Positions 27,283-35,591 of a stretch of 64,000 bases of DNA are shown piece after piece. Each line of letters begins with the position of its first letter. Positions within the stretch are counted from its first letter, which is position 1. Source of the DNA: Chitinophaga pinensis (GTDB taxonomy: Bacteria > Bacteroidota > Bacteroidia > UBA7662). The notes under the pieces were generated by a model. It saw only the letters and a list, made by a program, of their open reading frames with translations. It was not told the origin of the DNA and made no database searches. The stretch covers positions 38,550 through 102,549 of the forward strand of contig CAMCHJ010000007.1 in the NCBI GenBank assembly GCA_945874665.1. Reading direction: 5' to 3'. Both the position numbers and the translations under genes were made by a program.

Positions 27283-27374
27283 GATGTGACCCCGCTGCGG
27301 TCAGTCAAGGGTGCTTCGCGTTTGTTGGGATGTTATGGATGTGTGACCTCTCCAACATCAGTCAGGGGTGCTTC
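27283..27374. repeat. two direct copies of a short intergenic repeat with a variable middle
   Basis: Copy one (27283-27317) and copy two (27338-27374) share GATGTG...TGACC at the left and TCAGTCARGGGTGCTTC at the right, while the middle differs (CCGCTGCGG against TCTCCAACA). The layout resembles a mosaic repeat. There is no coding potential. Confidence 0.55.
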
Positions 27375-27467
27375 TGCGAAGCGGCCATTCCTGTAACGAT
27401 GCGCAATCCTGTTCGAAGGAGTTGGAGCTGGTTTTGTAATAAATGATGGCATTCGGGGGCAATCGCG

Positions 27468-27475
27468 TATTTTTG
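27468..27475 (+). promoter_or_regulatory. -7 box TATTTTTG, 4 nt before the rsmA GTG
   Basis: Perfect TAnnTTTG. Its last four bases overlap an in-frame TGA (27474-27476), so translation cannot begin further upstream. Confidence 0.6.
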
Positions 27476-27479
27476 AAGT

Positions 27480-28253
27480 GTGAATATTAAGGTTAGACCC
27501 AAAAAACAGCTAGGACAACACTTTTTAACCGACCACAACACTGCCAAGCGCATTGCCAATACCCTTACCGGTTATGGCGATTACAAGACGGTTATTGAGG
27601 TTGGGCCAGGCACAGGCATGCTCACCCAATACCTCAAGGAGCATCCTTACCAGCTTATTTTGTCGGAGGTTGACCAAGAAAGCATCGACCACCTCATTGC
27701 AGAAAAAGGCTATTTGAGCTCCGATTTTATCGGTGATTTTTTAAACATCGATCCAGCTTACCTCAGTAAAGAGCAAGTGGCGGTTACGGGCAATTTTCCT
27801 TATAACATCAGTACCCAGATTGTTTTTAAGGTGATAGAACACCGCGATCGGATCCCCGAAATGACCGGTATGTTTCAGAAGGAAGTGGCCCAACGGATTT
27901 GTGCCCTCCATGGCAGCAAGGTGTACGGCATCATCAGCGTGCTTACCCAAGCGTTTTTCCATGCCGAATATTTGTTTACCGTAAACGAAGGCGTTTTTAA
28001 CCCCCCTCCAAAAGTAAAATCGGGTGTGATTCGGCTGCAGCGCTTGCCTTCGAGTCCGAATTGCAAAACCGAAGACCTTTTTCGCGTGGTGAAAACTGCC
28101 TTTAACCAGCGCCGCAAAATGCTCAGCAACGCACTCAAACCAGTGCTGCCCGAGGATTATGTAGATGAAATGAAAATTCTCAGTAAAAGGGCCGAACAGT
28201 TGAGCGTGGCTGATTTTATAGACTTAACCCGCAGCATTTATGGTAGCCACTGA
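27480..28253 (+). CDS. rsmA: 16S rRNA (adenine1518-N6/adenine1519-N6)-dimethyltransferase
   Basis: RsmA (KsgA) dimethylates two adjacent adenines in the 3' hairpin of 16S rRNA, a late check in 30S assembly. The 257-residue chain has the usual opening KKQLGQHFLTD, SAM motif EVGPGTGMLT, and the catalytic NFPYNIS motif (N-L/F-P-Y). The start is GTG at 27480: an in-frame TGA lies two codons upstream, and the promoter box leaves 4 nt before it. Its end overlaps the next gene by 14 nt. Confidence 0.95.
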   Translation: MNIKVRPKKQLGQHFLTDHNTAKRIANTLTGYGDYKTVIEVGPGTGMLTQYLKEHPYQLILSEVDQESIDHLIAEKGYLSSDFIGDFLNIDPAYLSKEQVAVTGNFPYNISTQIVFKVIEHRDRIPEMTGMFQKEVAQRICALHGSKVYGIISVLTQAFFHAEYLFTVNEGVFNPPPKVKSGVIRLQRLPSSPNCKTEDLFRVVKTAFNQRRKMLSNALKPVLPEDYVDEMKILSKRAEQLSVADFIDLTRSIYGSH

Positions 28254-29193
28254 GCTTTTTCGCGTATTGATTGTAGACGATGTGCACCCGGTGCTGCTGC
28301 AGCGCCTGGGGTCTCTGCCACAGCTGGTGCTCGATTATCAGCCAGAGATTACCCCTGAGGCCATTGCTACAGTGCTGCCCGCTTATAACGGTCTAGTGAT
28401 ACGCACCAAAACGCAACTCACAGGTACTTTGCTGGCCAGTTGTAGTCATTTGCGCTTTATTGCGCGGGCGGGTGCTGGCCTCGACAACATCGACGAAGGT
28501 GCTGCCCAACAACTTGGAATTAAGCTTTACAACGCCCCTGAAGGCAACCGGCAAGCGGTAGCAGAACATGTGGTAGGCATGCTGCTCAGTTTATTCAACA
28601 ATTTGCGCGAGGGAGATGCGGCCATCAGAAGTGGCCGCTGGGAGCGTGAGGAACACCGTGGCACAGAGCTCAGCGGCAAAACCGTGGGACTCATTGGCTA
28701 CGGCAACAATGGGGAGGCCACGGCGCGCGTACTGCATGGCTTTGGGTGCGAAATACTGGCTTACGATAAATACAAGCGTGGTTTTGGTGGTGAGGGAACG
28801 AAAGAGGTGCCGCTGGAGGCGCTGTTTGAGCGTGCCGATATCCTGAGTTTGCACCTGCCACTTACCAAAGAGAGCCACGGCATGGTGAATGCTGCTTTCC
28901 TTGGTGCCTTTCAAAAACCACTGGTGCTGGTGAACGCGGCTAGGGGCGAAATTGTGCAGCTAGAAGCGGTAGTGGCGGCGCTGGCATCGGGCCAACTCAC
29001 AGGAGCTTGCTTAGATGTGTTAGAAAACGAAAAGCCACAGCTTTGGCAGAAAGACCTCATGGAGCAGCTTTTTGCGCATCCCAGGGTGCTGCTGAGTCCG
29101 CATGTGGCCGGCTGGACTAAAGAATCTTACCGCAAAATTTCAGAAGTGCTGGCCGATAAACTGCTCCTTGACTTTTTCGAAGCGCGCAGTTAA
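28240..29193 (+). CDS. D-2-hydroxyacid dehydrogenase, SerA-like
   Basis: An NAD-dependent dehydrogenase of the D-isomer 2-hydroxyacid family (317 residues). The N-terminal half holds RAGAGLDNID with the catalytic Arg-side region, TVGLIGYGNNGEATARVL is the NAD-binding GxGxxG loop, and VNAARGEIV and SPHVAGWT carry the conserved Arg and the catalytic His. Substrate may be 3-phosphoglycerate, glyoxylate or another 2-keto acid; it lacks the ACT domain of long SerA, and no serC is adjacent. The ATG lies inside the last codons of rsmA. Confidence 0.85.
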   Translation: MVATELFRVLIVDDVHPVLLQRLGSLPQLVLDYQPEITPEAIATVLPAYNGLVIRTKTQLTGTLLASCSHLRFIARAGAGLDNIDEGAAQQLGIKLYNAPEGNRQAVAEHVVGMLLSLFNNLREGDAAIRSGRWEREEHRGTELSGKTVGLIGYGNNGEATARVLHGFGCEILAYDKYKRGFGGEGTKEVPLEALFERADILSLHLPLTKESHGMVNAAFLGAFQKPLVLVNAARGEIVQLEAVVAALASGQLTGACLDVLENEKPQLWQKDLMEQLFAHPRVLLSPHVAGWTKESYRKISEVLADKLLLDFFEARS

Positions 29194-29196
29194 AAT

Positions 29197-29227
29197 GCAA
29201 GCATACCCGGCTCAAAAGCCTGCTTGC
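29197..29227. terminator. hairpin between convergent genes
   Basis: Arms GCAAGCA and TGCTTGC enclose 17 nt. There is no T run on either strand, so termination is doubtful, but its place between two converging genes fits. Confidence 0.3.
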
Positions 29228-29251
29228 TAAAGACGATTGATTTCCTATTCC

Positions 29252-30049
29252 TCAATCTACCTTCAACACTTCCACCTCAAACAAAAGCGTGGCATAGGGC
29301 GGAATTAACCCACCACCAGCCCCCTTTGGCCCATACGCCAAGTAAGAAGGAATGATCAACCGGGCTACATCCCCTTCGCGCAACAACGCAATTCCTTCTT
29401 CCCAGCCTTGAATCACTTGGCCTTCCCCCAAAACAAAGGTAAAAGGCTCGTTTCGATCGCGAGAACTATCGAATTTGGTGCCATCAAGCAGGGTTCCAGT
29501 GTAATGCACCGTTATTTTTTTGCCAGAAAGGGCGGCTTTGCCCTTGCCCCCGAGCTTACGCGAGATGAGGAGGCCCGAGTTGCGCGCGGTATCGCTGATG
29601 CCCTGATTAAGCAGAAATTTTTCGAGATCACGGTCCTCGTTACGCACCGCTAACACCCCAATGTGAAACACCATTTCGCTGCCTGGTTTGATGCCCTGAG
29701 GCAATGGCTGGTTGAAGATGCGGTTGTAGACTGAGTCTGCAGAGAGGTAAAAAGTAGCAGAATCACCAGCGCCAAGGAGCACCAGGCCTTCTTCCATGCT
29801 GCCTGTGTAAGCGGGATTAGTAACTTGCAGGTAAACGGGGCGACCATAACTTTTAGAGTCGAAAATGAGCGAGTCGGCGGTTCCGTATTTCATATCGATC
29901 ACCAAAATATCGCCCAAAACGGCCTTTTCTTTGGCTACATTCACGTGCATTTCATATTCTAAACCGTTTGGCGTAACCAAACGGTTGTTTTGAGCTTCTG
30001 GCTTACACGCTGCCAAAAGCAGTAGCCAAGGGAGGAGGTATTTTTTCAT
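29252..30049 (-). CDS. FKBP-type peptidyl-prolyl isomerase, lipoprotein, two FKBP-like domains
   Basis: The 265-residue protein has a lipoprotein signal (LLLLAACKPEA; Cys near 15). The C-terminal domain (about 165-265) is a complete FKBP: KITVHYTGTLLDGTKFDSS, FVLGEGQVIQGWEEGI, IPSYLAYGPKGAGG and IPPYATLLFEVEVL cover the active-site residues. The N-terminal part (about 25-140) has the same strand order (VLGDILVIDMKYGT, then SMEEGLVLLGAGDSATFYL) but lacks the active-site aromatic residues, so it is a degenerate second FKBP unit, perhaps used to hold clients. It should act as a folding helper in the periplasm. The start is 54 nt after the DHH gene. Confidence 0.88.
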   Translation of the reverse strand: MKKYLLPWLLLLAACKPEAQNNRLVTPNGLEYEMHVNVAKEKAVLGDILVIDMKYGTADSLIFDSKSYGRPVYLQVTNPAYTGSMEEGLVLLGAGDSATFYLSADSVYNRIFNQPLPQGIKPGSEMVFHIGVLAVRNEDRDLEKFLLNQGISDTARNSGLLISRKLGGKGKAALSGKKITVHYTGTLLDGTKFDSSRDRNEPFTFVLGEGQVIQGWEEGIALLREGDVARLIIPSYLAYGPKGAGGGLIPPYATLLFEVEVLKVD

Positions 30050-30102
30050 GGGATGCTTGAGCGATTTTTGTGCAATGGGTTACTAAAATACGAAATTCAA
30101 CT

Positions 30103-31122
30103 TCAGGCGAGGAGGTATTGTGGTCCAAAAATCTCCAATGCCTCTAAAAAACGGGCTTCCGTGCGCTCAAGAGAATCGCTGCTTTGTCCACCCGCCGCAT
30201 TAAAATGCCCACCGCCTTCGAACCACTGCCGCGCAAAGGCATTGGCAGGTACCTCGCCTTTGGAGCGAAACGACATCTTCACTGCCTTGGTGCGGTCTAT
30301 GATAAGGGCTGCAAAGCGCATGCCTTGCAGGTTGAGGGCGTAGTTTACCAGCCCTTCTGTTTCGCCGGTATTGAGCTGATATTGCTCCAGTTCCTCGGCC
30401 GATACCATAAAATAAGCGGTGCTGTATTGAGGCAATACGCGTAACTTTTGGCTAAAACAATGGCCCAAAAAGCGCAGTACATTTTCACTCATTTGGTCGT
30501 AAACCGCCTGGTGAATAAACACATGGTTGGCCCCGTGCTCCATCAGCTCGGCCACTAAACGGTGTACCTTGGGCGTGGTGGCAGGAAAACGGAAACTACC
30601 TGTATCGGTCATGATACCCGTATACAAACAACTCGCCACATCGGCATTTACCAAATGTTTAAGCTGGATGGCCTCTAAGAAATCATAAATGAGTTCACAC
30701 GTACTCGAAGCAGCAGTATTGTGGAAAGTGTAGGTTTCAAAACCAGGTGGATCGAGGTGGTGGTCGATCATGACGGTAGGTACACCGCTGTTTAAAATCA
30801 GGTCGCCGAGCTCATTTACCCGCTTGAGATCGTTAAAATCGAGACAAAACACCAACTCAGCTGCAGCGAGGCGCTCAGTGGCACGTGCCGTTTCACGTTC
30901 GAACTCAATCACCGTAGCGTTACCAGCCATCCAATGCAAAAAAGCACCGTAGTCGTTTGGGGTAATTACCTGCACCTCATGCCCCAGCTGTAGCAGGGCG
31001 TTATACAGTCCGAGCGACGAACCCATGGCATCTCCATCGGGTTTGTGGTGCGTAGTGATTACGATGTTGCGTTGTTGCTGCAGTAAAACCTGCAGCTCGT
31101 TGAGTTTGTGCGTATGTAACAT
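30103..31122 (-). CDS. DHH family phosphoesterase, NrnA-like (nanoRNase / pAp phosphatase)
   Basis: The frame is open to 31149, but the ATG at 31120-31122 (339 residues) is preferred because a TATATTTG box lies inside the longer version. Motifs of the DHH/DHHA1 superfamily are clear: HHKPDGDAMGSS (DxDA metal site), CLDFNDL, MIDHHLDPP (the DHH motif) and GGGHFNAAGG in the C-terminal DHHA1 domain. NrnA enzymes degrade 2-5-mers of RNA and hydrolyse pAp; many Bacteroidota lack Orn and rely on this family. It is upstream of the FKBP gene on the same strand. Confidence 0.88.
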   Translation of the reverse strand: MLHTHKLNELQVLLQQQRNIVITTHHKPDGDAMGSSLGLYNALLQLGHEVQVITPNDYGAFLHWMAGNATVIEFERETARATERLAAAELVFCLDFNDLKRVNELGDLILNSGVPTVMIDHHLDPPGFETYTFHNTAASSTCELIYDFLEAIQLKHLVNADVASCLYTGIMTDTGSFRFPATTPKVHRLVAELMEHGANHVFIHQAVYDQMSENVLRFLGHCFSQKLRVLPQYSTAYFMVSAEELEQYQLNTGETEGLVNYALNLQGMRFAALIIDRTKAVKMSFRSKGEVPANAFARQWFEGGGHFNAAGGQSSDSLERTEARFLEALEIFGPQYLLA

Positions 31123-31128
31123 GATGTG

Positions 31129-31136
31129 CAAATATA
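31129..31136 (-). promoter_or_regulatory. -7 box TATATTTG, 6 nt before ATG of the DHH gene
   Basis: Perfect TAnnTTTG. It sits inside the frame of the longer reading of the gene, which argues for the later ATG. Confidence 0.55.
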
Positions 31137-31254
31137 CCCCGCTCTGCACTAGTTCGTGTAGATTTTATGTGGGAATTGCAGACTGCCACCACTTGCAACA
31201 CGCCAATCAGCACGCAATTAGCCCGCTGTATTTCAAAAGTTGGCATCAATCCCC

Positions 31255-31262
31255 TATTTTCG
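31255..31262 (+). promoter_or_regulatory. -7 box TATTTTCG, 16 nt before ATG of the FkbM gene
   Basis: One change from TAnnTTTG. It lies within the TTG-started extension of the frame, so the ATG at 31279 is the better start. Confidence 0.45.
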
Positions 31263-31278
31263 TTCGAATTTCACACCC

Positions 31279-32067
31279 ATGCTCGCCAATAACCTATATC
31301 AGTGGTACGCCCGCTTGTTTGCCAAACCTGCTTTGATGTCGTTTCACAGACTGCTGTACCGACTGGCTATCCGCGGTATGGGGATCATGAACAGCGAAAC
31401 TGATGAAATTTCAGGAGAAGCACATTTTGTGCGCTTCTTGAAAAGCAAGAACCCCAAGCTGATACTCGACGTAGGTGCTAACGAAGGTCAATTTGCGCAA
31501 TTGTGTTTGCGACTGACCGAGGCAGAGGTGATTTCATTCGAACCCCACCCCCTCACCTTCAAAAAACTTCTAAAAAACATCCAAAACAACCGCTGGAAAG
31601 GCTTTGAAATGGGCCTAGGCAGTGAAAATGGAGAGCTGGAGCTGTTTGATCACGCGGGACAAGCCGGTTCGCAACACGCCAGTTTTCAGCAAGGGGTATT
31701 TACCGAGGTGCATCAAACTGCCTACGAAACCCACCGGGTGGCAGTAAAAACGCTTGATAGTTTGGCCGCTGACTTTGGCAACACCCACATCGACTTGCTA
31801 AAAATTGATGTAGAAGGATTTGAGCTAGAGGTATTGAAAGGCGCCAAGCAACTGCTGCAAAACAAACGCATTCGGATGATAATGTTTGAGTTTAACAGCA
31901 TGAACATCGCCTCACACGCCAGCTACACCAGCTTTGAAAAGCTGCTCGAAGGCTACGATTTGTACCGACTGATGCCAAATGATTTTTACCCGCTCCAAGG
32001 TGAAAACTTTTTGTTCAAAGAGATATTTGCATTCCAGAACTTGCTGGCCATCCATCGCGACCAATAA
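31279..32067 (+). CDS. FkbM family methyltransferase
   Basis: The 262-residue protein (from ATG 31279) has the FkbM pattern: LILDVGANEGQFAQLCLR (SAM motif I), VISFEPHPLTFKKL (motif II with the acidic residue), and TLDSLAADFGNTHIDLLKIDVEGFELEVLKGA split over residues about 155-185, where DVEGFE is the family signature. These enzymes O-methylate sugars or polyketides. No sugar or polyketide cluster is here, so the substrate is unknown. It is divergent from the DHH gene. Confidence 0.85.
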   Translation: MLANNLYQWYARLFAKPALMSFHRLLYRLAIRGMGIMNSETDEISGEAHFVRFLKSKNPKLILDVGANEGQFAQLCLRLTEAEVISFEPHPLTFKKLLKNIQNNRWKGFEMGLGSENGELELFDHAGQAGSQHASFQQGVFTEVHQTAYETHRVAVKTLDSLAADFGNTHIDLLKIDVEGFELEVLKGAKQLLQNKRIRMIMFEFNSMNIASHASYTSFEKLLEGYDLYRLMPNDFYPLQGENFLFKEIFAFQNLLAIHRDQ

Positions 32068-32342
32068 CCCCGCCAACCCAAATGAAGCCAGCCAATGAGG
32101 TGATGGCTTGAGCGTCTCCAACAAATCTGCCAAAACAAGGGTGGTTCTTCTAAGCGATTAATGACTACCGTTTCGTTTTTTCTGGGCGGAGAGAAAGAGG
32201 CCATAACGGTATAAGCAAAACCCAAGAAGCTTCCAGCAAGCCAACTTCTGAAGTAGTTATGGTCCTTGCTGCTGGATTTCAACAGCAAGGCTCACCTAGT
32301 TTTATTAACGCTATTTATCAATTAGATTTTCAGAGAACCTCT

Positions 32343-32350
32343 TAAATTTA
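32343..32350 (+). promoter_or_regulatory. near-match -7 box TAAATTTA before the ABC genes
   Basis: It differs from TAnnTTTG only in the last base and ends 6 nt before the ATG of the ATPase gene. Confidence 0.3.
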
Positions 32351-32356
32351 CCACCC

Positions 32357-33274
32357 ATGAGCAACCAAGAACCTTTTTTATCGGTGCAGCAGGTGGTTAA
32401 GCGCTACCAAAAGCACACTGCGCTCAACGGGGTGAGTTTCGATATCCCCCAAGGAGCCATTTTTGGCTTGCTGGGCCCGAATGGCGCAGGCAAAACCACC
32501 CTCATCCGCATCATTAACCAAATTATTGGTCCTGATGAAGGCCAAATCCTCCTCAACGGCCAACCCTTGCGCCAAGCCGATGTGCGGCGTATTGGCTATT
32601 TGCCCGAGGAACGCGGCTTGTACAAGAAAATGAAAATTGGCGAGCAGGCGCTGTATTTGGCGCGTTTGCGAGGACTCACCCAAGCCGAAGCCCGAGAGCG
32701 GGTGAAGTATTGGTTCGAGAAGTTTGAAATCCAAAGCTGGTACCATAAAAAGGTGGAAGAGCTTTCCAAAGGCATGCAACAAAAAGTACAGTTTGTGTGT
32801 ACCGTGCTGCACAGGCCTGAGCTCATCATCCTCGATGAGCCCTTTTCGGGCTTCGACCCCATCAATGCCGAGCTGCTTAAACAAGAAATTTTGTATTTGC
32901 GCGACGAAGGGGCCACCATCATTTTTAGCACACACCGCATGGAGTCGGTAGAGGAGCTTTGCGAGCGCATTGCCCTCATCAACCAAGCACAAGTAGTGCT
33001 CGAAGGCAATACCCGCGACATCAAGCGGCAGTTTAGCACCAACAGCTATTTGCTGCGCTACGAAGGCGAGTTGCCAGCACTCAGCGAGCAGTTTGAAGTT
33101 ACACACAGCCAGTCGCAGCTCGGCATGAACGAAAGCATGATTACCATCCACCAGGGCAACGCAAACCACTTGCTACAGCAAGTAATGGGCAGCGTAACCG
33201 TGCATACTTTGGAAGAACAAATTCCTTCCTTCAACGAAATTTTCATCCGTACCGTTAAAAACCAAGGGGCATGA
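32357..33274 (+). CDS. ABC transporter ATP-binding protein (NatA-like)
   Basis: A 305-residue ATPase with a full ABC domain: Walker A GPNGAGKTT (about 40-48), signature ELSKGMQQKVQF (LSKGMQ in place of LSGGQ), Walker B LIILDEPFSGFDP and the switch His in STHRMES. The C-terminal 80 residues are a DUF4162-type accessory domain, common in ABC-2 drug or Na exporters of the NatA type. It overlaps its permease gene by 4 nt (ATGA). Confidence 0.92.
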   Translation: MSNQEPFLSVQQVVKRYQKHTALNGVSFDIPQGAIFGLLGPNGAGKTTLIRIINQIIGPDEGQILLNGQPLRQADVRRIGYLPEERGLYKKMKIGEQALYLARLRGLTQAEARERVKYWFEKFEIQSWYHKKVEELSKGMQQKVQFVCTVLHRPELIILDEPFSGFDPINAELLKQEILYLRDEGATIIFSTHRMESVEELCERIALINQAQVVLEGNTRDIKRQFSTNSYLLRYEGELPALSEQFEVTHSQSQLGMNESMITIHQGNANHLLQQVMGSVTVHTLEEQIPSFNEIFIRTVKNQGA

Positions 33275-34602
33275 GCAAGGTAGGTATCATCATTGAGCGG
33301 GAATTTATGACCCGCGTAAAAAACAAACAATTTATCATTTTAACGCTGCTCGGGCCGCTGCTCATTTCATTGGTGGTGATTGTGCCGCTGTTGATTGGCA
33401 TGTTTAACGACGACAACCAAACCATTTGGGTGGATGACCAGTCGGGCTTGTTTGTAAACGAGTTTCAAAGCACCACCGGCCTCACCTTTTTGCCTTTGGA
33501 AGCAGGCGGTGTAGATTGGCAAGACTCCCTGAAAAATGCCGAAAACACCGGTATGTTAGTGATACCGGAGCAGTTCGACCTCTACAAGCCAGAGGGTTTT
33601 ACGTATTATTCTACCAATCCGCTGGGTGTGGGTGCCAAAGACAATATCACGTCCACCATCCGCAACCGCATTGAAGCCATTAAATTGCAGGAATCGGGCT
33701 TGAGCAAGAGCTTTATCGACTCGCTCAAGAGCAAAGTGAGCATCGAAACCTTCAAACTCACCGAAACCGGGGTGGAAAACAGCAGCACCAATGCCTCCAC
33801 GGGCTTGGGTTTTGCGGGTGCCTTTGTGATGTATTTGTTCATTTTTATTTACGGCACCATGGTGCTGCGCGGGGTGGTCGAAGAAAAATCGAATCGCATC
33901 ATGGAAGTGATGGTTTCGTCGGTGCGGCCGTTTGAAATGATGTTGGGTAAAATTTTGGGGATTGCCGCGGTAGGACTGCTGCAATTTACCCTTTGGATTT
34001 TGCTCAGTTTTGGCATTATTACGGTGGCGCAGTCGGCCTTGAGTCCTGATACCCAGCAAGAAATTGTAGCCGCCAATGCCGAAACCCGCGGAGTGGGTAT
34101 GCTCGACCCAGAGGTGCAGGCCGAGGTGGCGGCTTCGCAAGAAGACATGGGCCTTTCGTTTATCGACGAGCTCAAAACCGTAAACCTGCCCTATTTCGTG
34201 GGCATGTTTTTGTTTTACTTCCTCACCGGCTACCTGCTGTACGCGGCTTTATTTGCGGCGGTAGGCTCGGCGGTCGACAACGAAACCGACACCCAGCAAC
34301 TGCTCTTTCCCATCACCGTGCCCATCATCATCGCCATCATTGTGGCGCAGATGGTGATACAAAACCCCACCTCGGGCGTGGCCTTTTGGTTTAGCATGAT
34401 ACCACTCACGGCACCTATTGTGATGATTGTGCGCATTCCCTTTGGCGTACCCGGCTGGGAGCTGGCTCTTTCAATGGTGTTGATGATTGGCGGCTTTTTG
34501 TTTACCACCTGGATTGCCGCGCGCATTTACCGGATTGGCGTACTCATGTACGGCAAAAAAGTGAGTTTGAAAGAAATCGGCAAGTGGCTGTTTTACCGTT
34601 GA
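33271..34602 (+). CDS. ABC-2 type permease (NatB-like)
   Basis: The 443-residue membrane protein has one N-terminal membrane segment (about 22-45), a large outside loop (45-180), and five or six further segments to the C-terminus. VVEEKSNRIMEVMVSSVRPFEMMLGKILG is the cytoplasmic coupling stretch seen in ABC-2/NatB permeases (key residues E-E-K and R-P). It forms the exporter with the preceding ATPase. The substrate may be Na+, a drug or a lipid. Its TGA stop overlaps the start of the Ppx/GppA gene. Confidence 0.88.
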   Translation: MSKVGIIIEREFMTRVKNKQFIILTLLGPLLISLVVIVPLLIGMFNDDNQTIWVDDQSGLFVNEFQSTTGLTFLPLEAGGVDWQDSLKNAENTGMLVIPEQFDLYKPEGFTYYSTNPLGVGAKDNITSTIRNRIEAIKLQESGLSKSFIDSLKSKVSIETFKLTETGVENSSTNASTGLGFAGAFVMYLFIFIYGTMVLRGVVEEKSNRIMEVMVSSVRPFEMMLGKILGIAAVGLLQFTLWILLSFGIITVAQSALSPDTQQEIVAANAETRGVGMLDPEVQAEVAASQEDMGLSFIDELKTVNLPYFVGMFLFYFLTGYLLYAALFAAVGSAVDNETDTQQLLFPITVPIIIAIIVAQMVIQNPTSGVAFWFSMIPLTAPIVMIVRIPFGVPGWELALSMVLMIGGFLFTTWIAARIYRIGVLMYGKKVSLKEIGKWLFYR

Positions 34603-35513
34603 TCGGGGCGGTCATTGATTTAGGCACCAATACCTTTAACCTGGCCGTGGGCGAGCGGTCGGCGGCAGGTTTGCAGCTGCTCCACACCCACTCTCTGCCA
34701 GTGGGCTTGGGCAAAGGCGGCATCCAGCGCGGACTCATCACCTCTGAAGCCCAGATGCGGGCCTTGGATGCCCTGCAGCAATTGCAGCAGCAAGCCTTGG
34801 CACAGGGAGCAACCCAGTTGGTGGCCATTGGCACTTCGGCCCTGCGCAACGCCAGCAATGCTGGGGAGTTGGTGGCCGCGGCACAAGCGCAGCTCGACTT
34901 ACCCCTGCGCATCATAGACGGTCTCACCGAAGCAGATTACATTTGGCAAGGCGTACGCCACAGTGGCGCTTTAAGCGATCAGCCTAGTTTAGTGGTCGAT
35001 ATTGGCGGCGGCAGCGTAGAGTTTTTGTACGCCACCCGCAGCCAAGTGCTCTGGAAAAGCAGTCTCGAAATCGGCATTGCCCGGCTCGGCGAGTTGTACC
35101 CGCTCACCGACCCGCTCCTGCCCCAAACCCTCGCCCAAAGCGAAACCTGGCTAAGAGAGCGGCTGCACCCGGTCATCGACCTCATTCGCAGCGAGCGCAT
35201 CGCGCAACTGTGCGGCTCGGCGGGTTCTTTTGATGTTTTGATAGATTTGGAAGCGGCCGCCCAAGGCTTTACACCTGCCCGTTACAACCCCTTGCCCCTC
35301 GATCGTTTTATGCATTGGCATGAGCGGCTGCTTACCAGCGATCGTGCCCAGCGCAAAGCCCTGCCCGGCATGAAACCCAACCGGAAAGAGATGATTGTGT
35401 ATGCCCTGCTGCTCATTCGCCTGCTCACCGATGCCATCCAGCCGGAGTATATACAATGCGCTTCCTGGTCGCTGCGCGAAGGGGCTTTGGCGGAGTTGGT
35501 GGGGATAGGTTAA
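34599..35513 (+). CDS. Ppx/GppA family phosphatase (exopolyphosphatase-like)
   Basis: A protein of the ASKHA fold that removes phosphate from polyphosphate or pppGpp. The motifs are AVIDLGTNTFNL (phosphate 1), VVDIGGGSVEFLY (phosphate 2), and GSAGSFDVL near residue 208. At about 304 residues it is the short form, without the C-terminal HD domain of E. coli Ppx (about 510). The start is unsure: GTG at 34584 or TTG at 34599. I prefer the TTG because it forms a TTGA overlap with the stop of the permease gene, like the ATGA junctions of other genes here; the GTG would give five more residues. Confidence 0.85.
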   Translation: MIGAVIDLGTNTFNLAVGERSAAGLQLLHTHSLPVGLGKGGIQRGLITSEAQMRALDALQQLQQQALAQGATQLVAIGTSALRNASNAGELVAAAQAQLDLPLRIIDGLTEADYIWQGVRHSGALSDQPSLVVDIGGGSVEFLYATRSQVLWKSSLEIGIARLGELYPLTDPLLPQTLAQSETWLRERLHPVIDLIRSERIAQLCGSAGSFDVLIDLEAAAQGFTPARYNPLPLDRFMHWHERLLTSDRAQRKALPGMKPNRKEMIVYALLLIRLLTDAIQPEYIQCASWSLREGALAELVGIG

Positions 35514-35591
35514 TGCGGATGGGGTTGCCGTAACGAGGTGGTGCTCTTTTTTCAGATTTACTAAACTTACCCAGCGCTGATTTTTGGCAGC

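Noticed and set aside
27283-27374. CRISPR-like array
   Set aside because: Only two imperfect units with a 20-nt gap and no cas genes; the repeats are mosaics with variable centres.
31240-31278. TTG start extending the FkbM protein by 13 residues
   Set aside because: The extension contains the probable -7 box TATTTTCG, and the ATG at 31279 fits the family better.
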